Part shown: positions 63,132-64,000 of the stretch, in pieces
How positions within the stretch are numbered: position 1 is the first letter of the stretch
How the letters are laid out: every line of letters begins with the position of its first letter
Assembly: GCA_054601695.1 (NCBI GenBank)
Contig: BAAHQB010000102.1
Coordinates: 372,001-436,000 of the forward strand
From: Amorphochlora amoebiformis
Lineage: Eukaryota; Cercozoa; Chlorarachniophyceae
Direction of reading: 5' to 3'
DNA: 64,000 bases
Made by a program: the position numbers and the translations under genes
The notes under the pieces: model-generated
Told to the model about the DNA's origin: nothing
Databases searched by the model: none
Seen by the model: only the letters and a program-made list of their open reading frames with translations

Positions 63132-63178
63132 TACGTATGTATGTATGTACGTAGATTTATGTATATATATATAATATG

Positions 63179-63216
<38 letters not shown>

Positions 63217-63753
63217 GATGTATTCTAAGCTGACTACCTCGTCATAATAGCGCTCAAATATCTTTTCGCGCAAAACCTGATTAACGTTAGGGTTAGGGTT
63301 AGGATTAGGATTAGGATTAGGGTTAGGATTAGGATTAGAGTTAGGATTAGGGTTAGGATTAGGATTAGAATTAGGGTTAGGGTTAGGGTTAGGGTTAGGG
63401 TTAGGGTTAGGGTTACCTGTGCAACTCTTTCTCCGAGGGTGAGATCTGTTGGGTTAGGGTTAGGGTTAGGGTGTCAGGTTAGGTTAGGGTGTCGGGTTAG
63501 GGTTAGGGTGTCGGGTTAGGGTTAGGGTCGAGTTAGGGTTAGGGTTAGGGTTAGGATGTCGGGTTAGGGTTAGGGTTAGGGTTAGGGTTAGGGTTAGGGT
63601 TAGGGTTAGGGTGTAGGTATATTTTTTGAATTTGTTATAGGTAAAGATGTTGAAACATGTGTATCTATTTTCGTCTGTGTAGATAGACGTATGGAGATAG
63701 TATTATGTCATATTATATGTATATGTATATATATATATATATTTGTATATATG

Positions 63754-63786
<33 letters not shown>

Positions 63787-63922
63787 TTATATACACATAT
63801 ATATAATATATATATGTATATATATATGTATATATATATGTATATATCCATACCTGTTCGAGCATCAGCTGGATAGGGCCATGGCTTTGGCTTTGCTTCC
63901 GATAGTAGGTCAACCAGTAGTT
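60340..63922 (-). CDS. ERAL1: Era-family GTPase, C-terminal KH-domain part
   Basis: Era-type GTPases bind 16S-like rRNA and help assemble the small ribosomal subunit in bacteria and organelles. Only the C-terminal third is in the window; the GTPase domain lies right of 64000. Seven exons join in phase: 63922-63854 ([20 protein letters not shown]), 63445-63417 (LTLGERVAQ), 63276-63238 ([13 protein letters not shown]), 62687-62652 ([12 protein letters not shown]), 61988-61910 ([20 protein letters not shown]), 61224-61159, 60404-60340 ([12 protein letters not shown]). The REK...EVPY...IEIEE string and the ESQK...LLG turn are family hallmarks of the Era KH domain. The usual GxxG loop is degenerate here (GKQN). 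Introns hold telomeric arrays, an 18-bp minisatellite and echo copies of exon 61988-61910. Mitochondrial or plastid location is expected but not testable here. Confidence 0.9.
61459..61806 (-). repeat. Ladder of decayed copies of Era exon 3' end
   Basis: The 3' half of exon 61988-61910 with its donor recurs at 61741-61806 (nearly identical over about 50 bp, donor GT kept), at 61614-61660 (shortened and diverged), and twice more around 61459-61520 (short, diverged). Copies are separated by (TA)n and become less similar with distance from the true exon. Confidence 0.9.
62230..62612. repeat. Minisatellite, unit of about 17-18 bp
   Basis: Roughly twenty tandem copies of GGGGGATAGATAGAGA-type units with small length variants (a GGGGGTAGATAGAGAG form alternates). 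It lies in the Era intron between exons 62687-62652 and 61988-61910. The minus strand gives a spurious Ser/Leu/Ile/Tyr/Pro repeat frame. Confidence 0.95.
63284..63615. repeat. TTAGGG array split by an Era micro-exon
   Basis: TTAGGG and variant units fill 63284-63416 and 63452-63615 on the plus strand. Between them sits the 29-nt coding exon 63445-63417. The array forms nearly all of the intron on its left and part of the intron on its right. Confidence 0.92.
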
Positions 63923-64000
63923 CTATATATATATATATATTTATATATTTATATAAATCTGAATATAAATATCCACATATATATATATATATGTAAATAT

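Overview
This window is nuclear DNA of an intron-rich, probably unicellular eukaryote. Every gene I could rebuild is split by spliceosomal introns, nearly all GT-AG. Exons are GC-moderate islands, often 30-200 bp, in a sea of (TA)n microsatellite. The gene set includes a ciliary-tip protein (CEP104), so the organism or its recent ancestors built cilia. TTAGGG/CCCTAA arrays inside introns suggest a TTAGGG-type telomere. I cannot place the lineage further. Almost all open frames made of Y/I/H/V/C/T residues are translated TA/CA repeats and are not genes.

I joined exons by hand, requiring splice sites and matching reading phase at each junction. This gave eleven genes. (1) A minus-strand gene of unknown function, 6862 leftwards past the window edge. 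(2) Plus 7492-14935: a 495-aa hnRNP A/B-like protein with two RRMs, an RGG insert and a P/Q tail. (3) Minus 22857-17060: a 267-aa RRM protein with a Q/M-rich tail. (4) Minus 32563-23217: an RRM protein with G/P/M-rich flanks, about 470 aa, whose frame is broken at a 14-nt homopolymer. (5) Plus 32706-37837: farnesyl/geranylgeranyltransferase alpha subunit, 312 aa. (6) Minus 48239-38336: CEP104, 1059 aa. (7) Minus 50754-48294: unknown, about 129 aa. (8) Minus 54067-52281: unknown, 91 aa. (9) Minus about 56166-54510: unknown, 3' part only. (10) Plus 56560-59540: Cys-rich protein with two hydrophobic segments, 133 aa. (11) Minus, from beyond 64000 to 60340: Era-family GTPase, C-terminal KH part only.

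The layout is lopsided. Some intergenic gaps are tiny: 54 bp between genes 7 and 6, 142 bp between the divergent starts of genes 4 and 5, 359 bp between genes 4 and 3. Introns by contrast reach several kb. Introns fall into two classes: short ones of about 50-150 nt with ordinary sequence, and long ones filled with (TA)n, other microsatellites and telomere-like arrays. The three convergent gene pairs are each separated by a CTAG-rich spacer.

The most unusual signal is a set of exon-edge echoes. Short diverged copies of an exon end plus its splice site sit inside the adjoining intron, separated from the true exon by (TA)n. I found this at six exons in five genes, with a ladder of progressively decayed copies beside one Era exon. 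A second unusual signal is a 29-nt Era exon whose flanking introns are telomeric repeat right up to both splice sites. No rRNA, tRNA, CRISPR array, transposon or virus-like gene was recognised. All joins are inferences from sequence alone.
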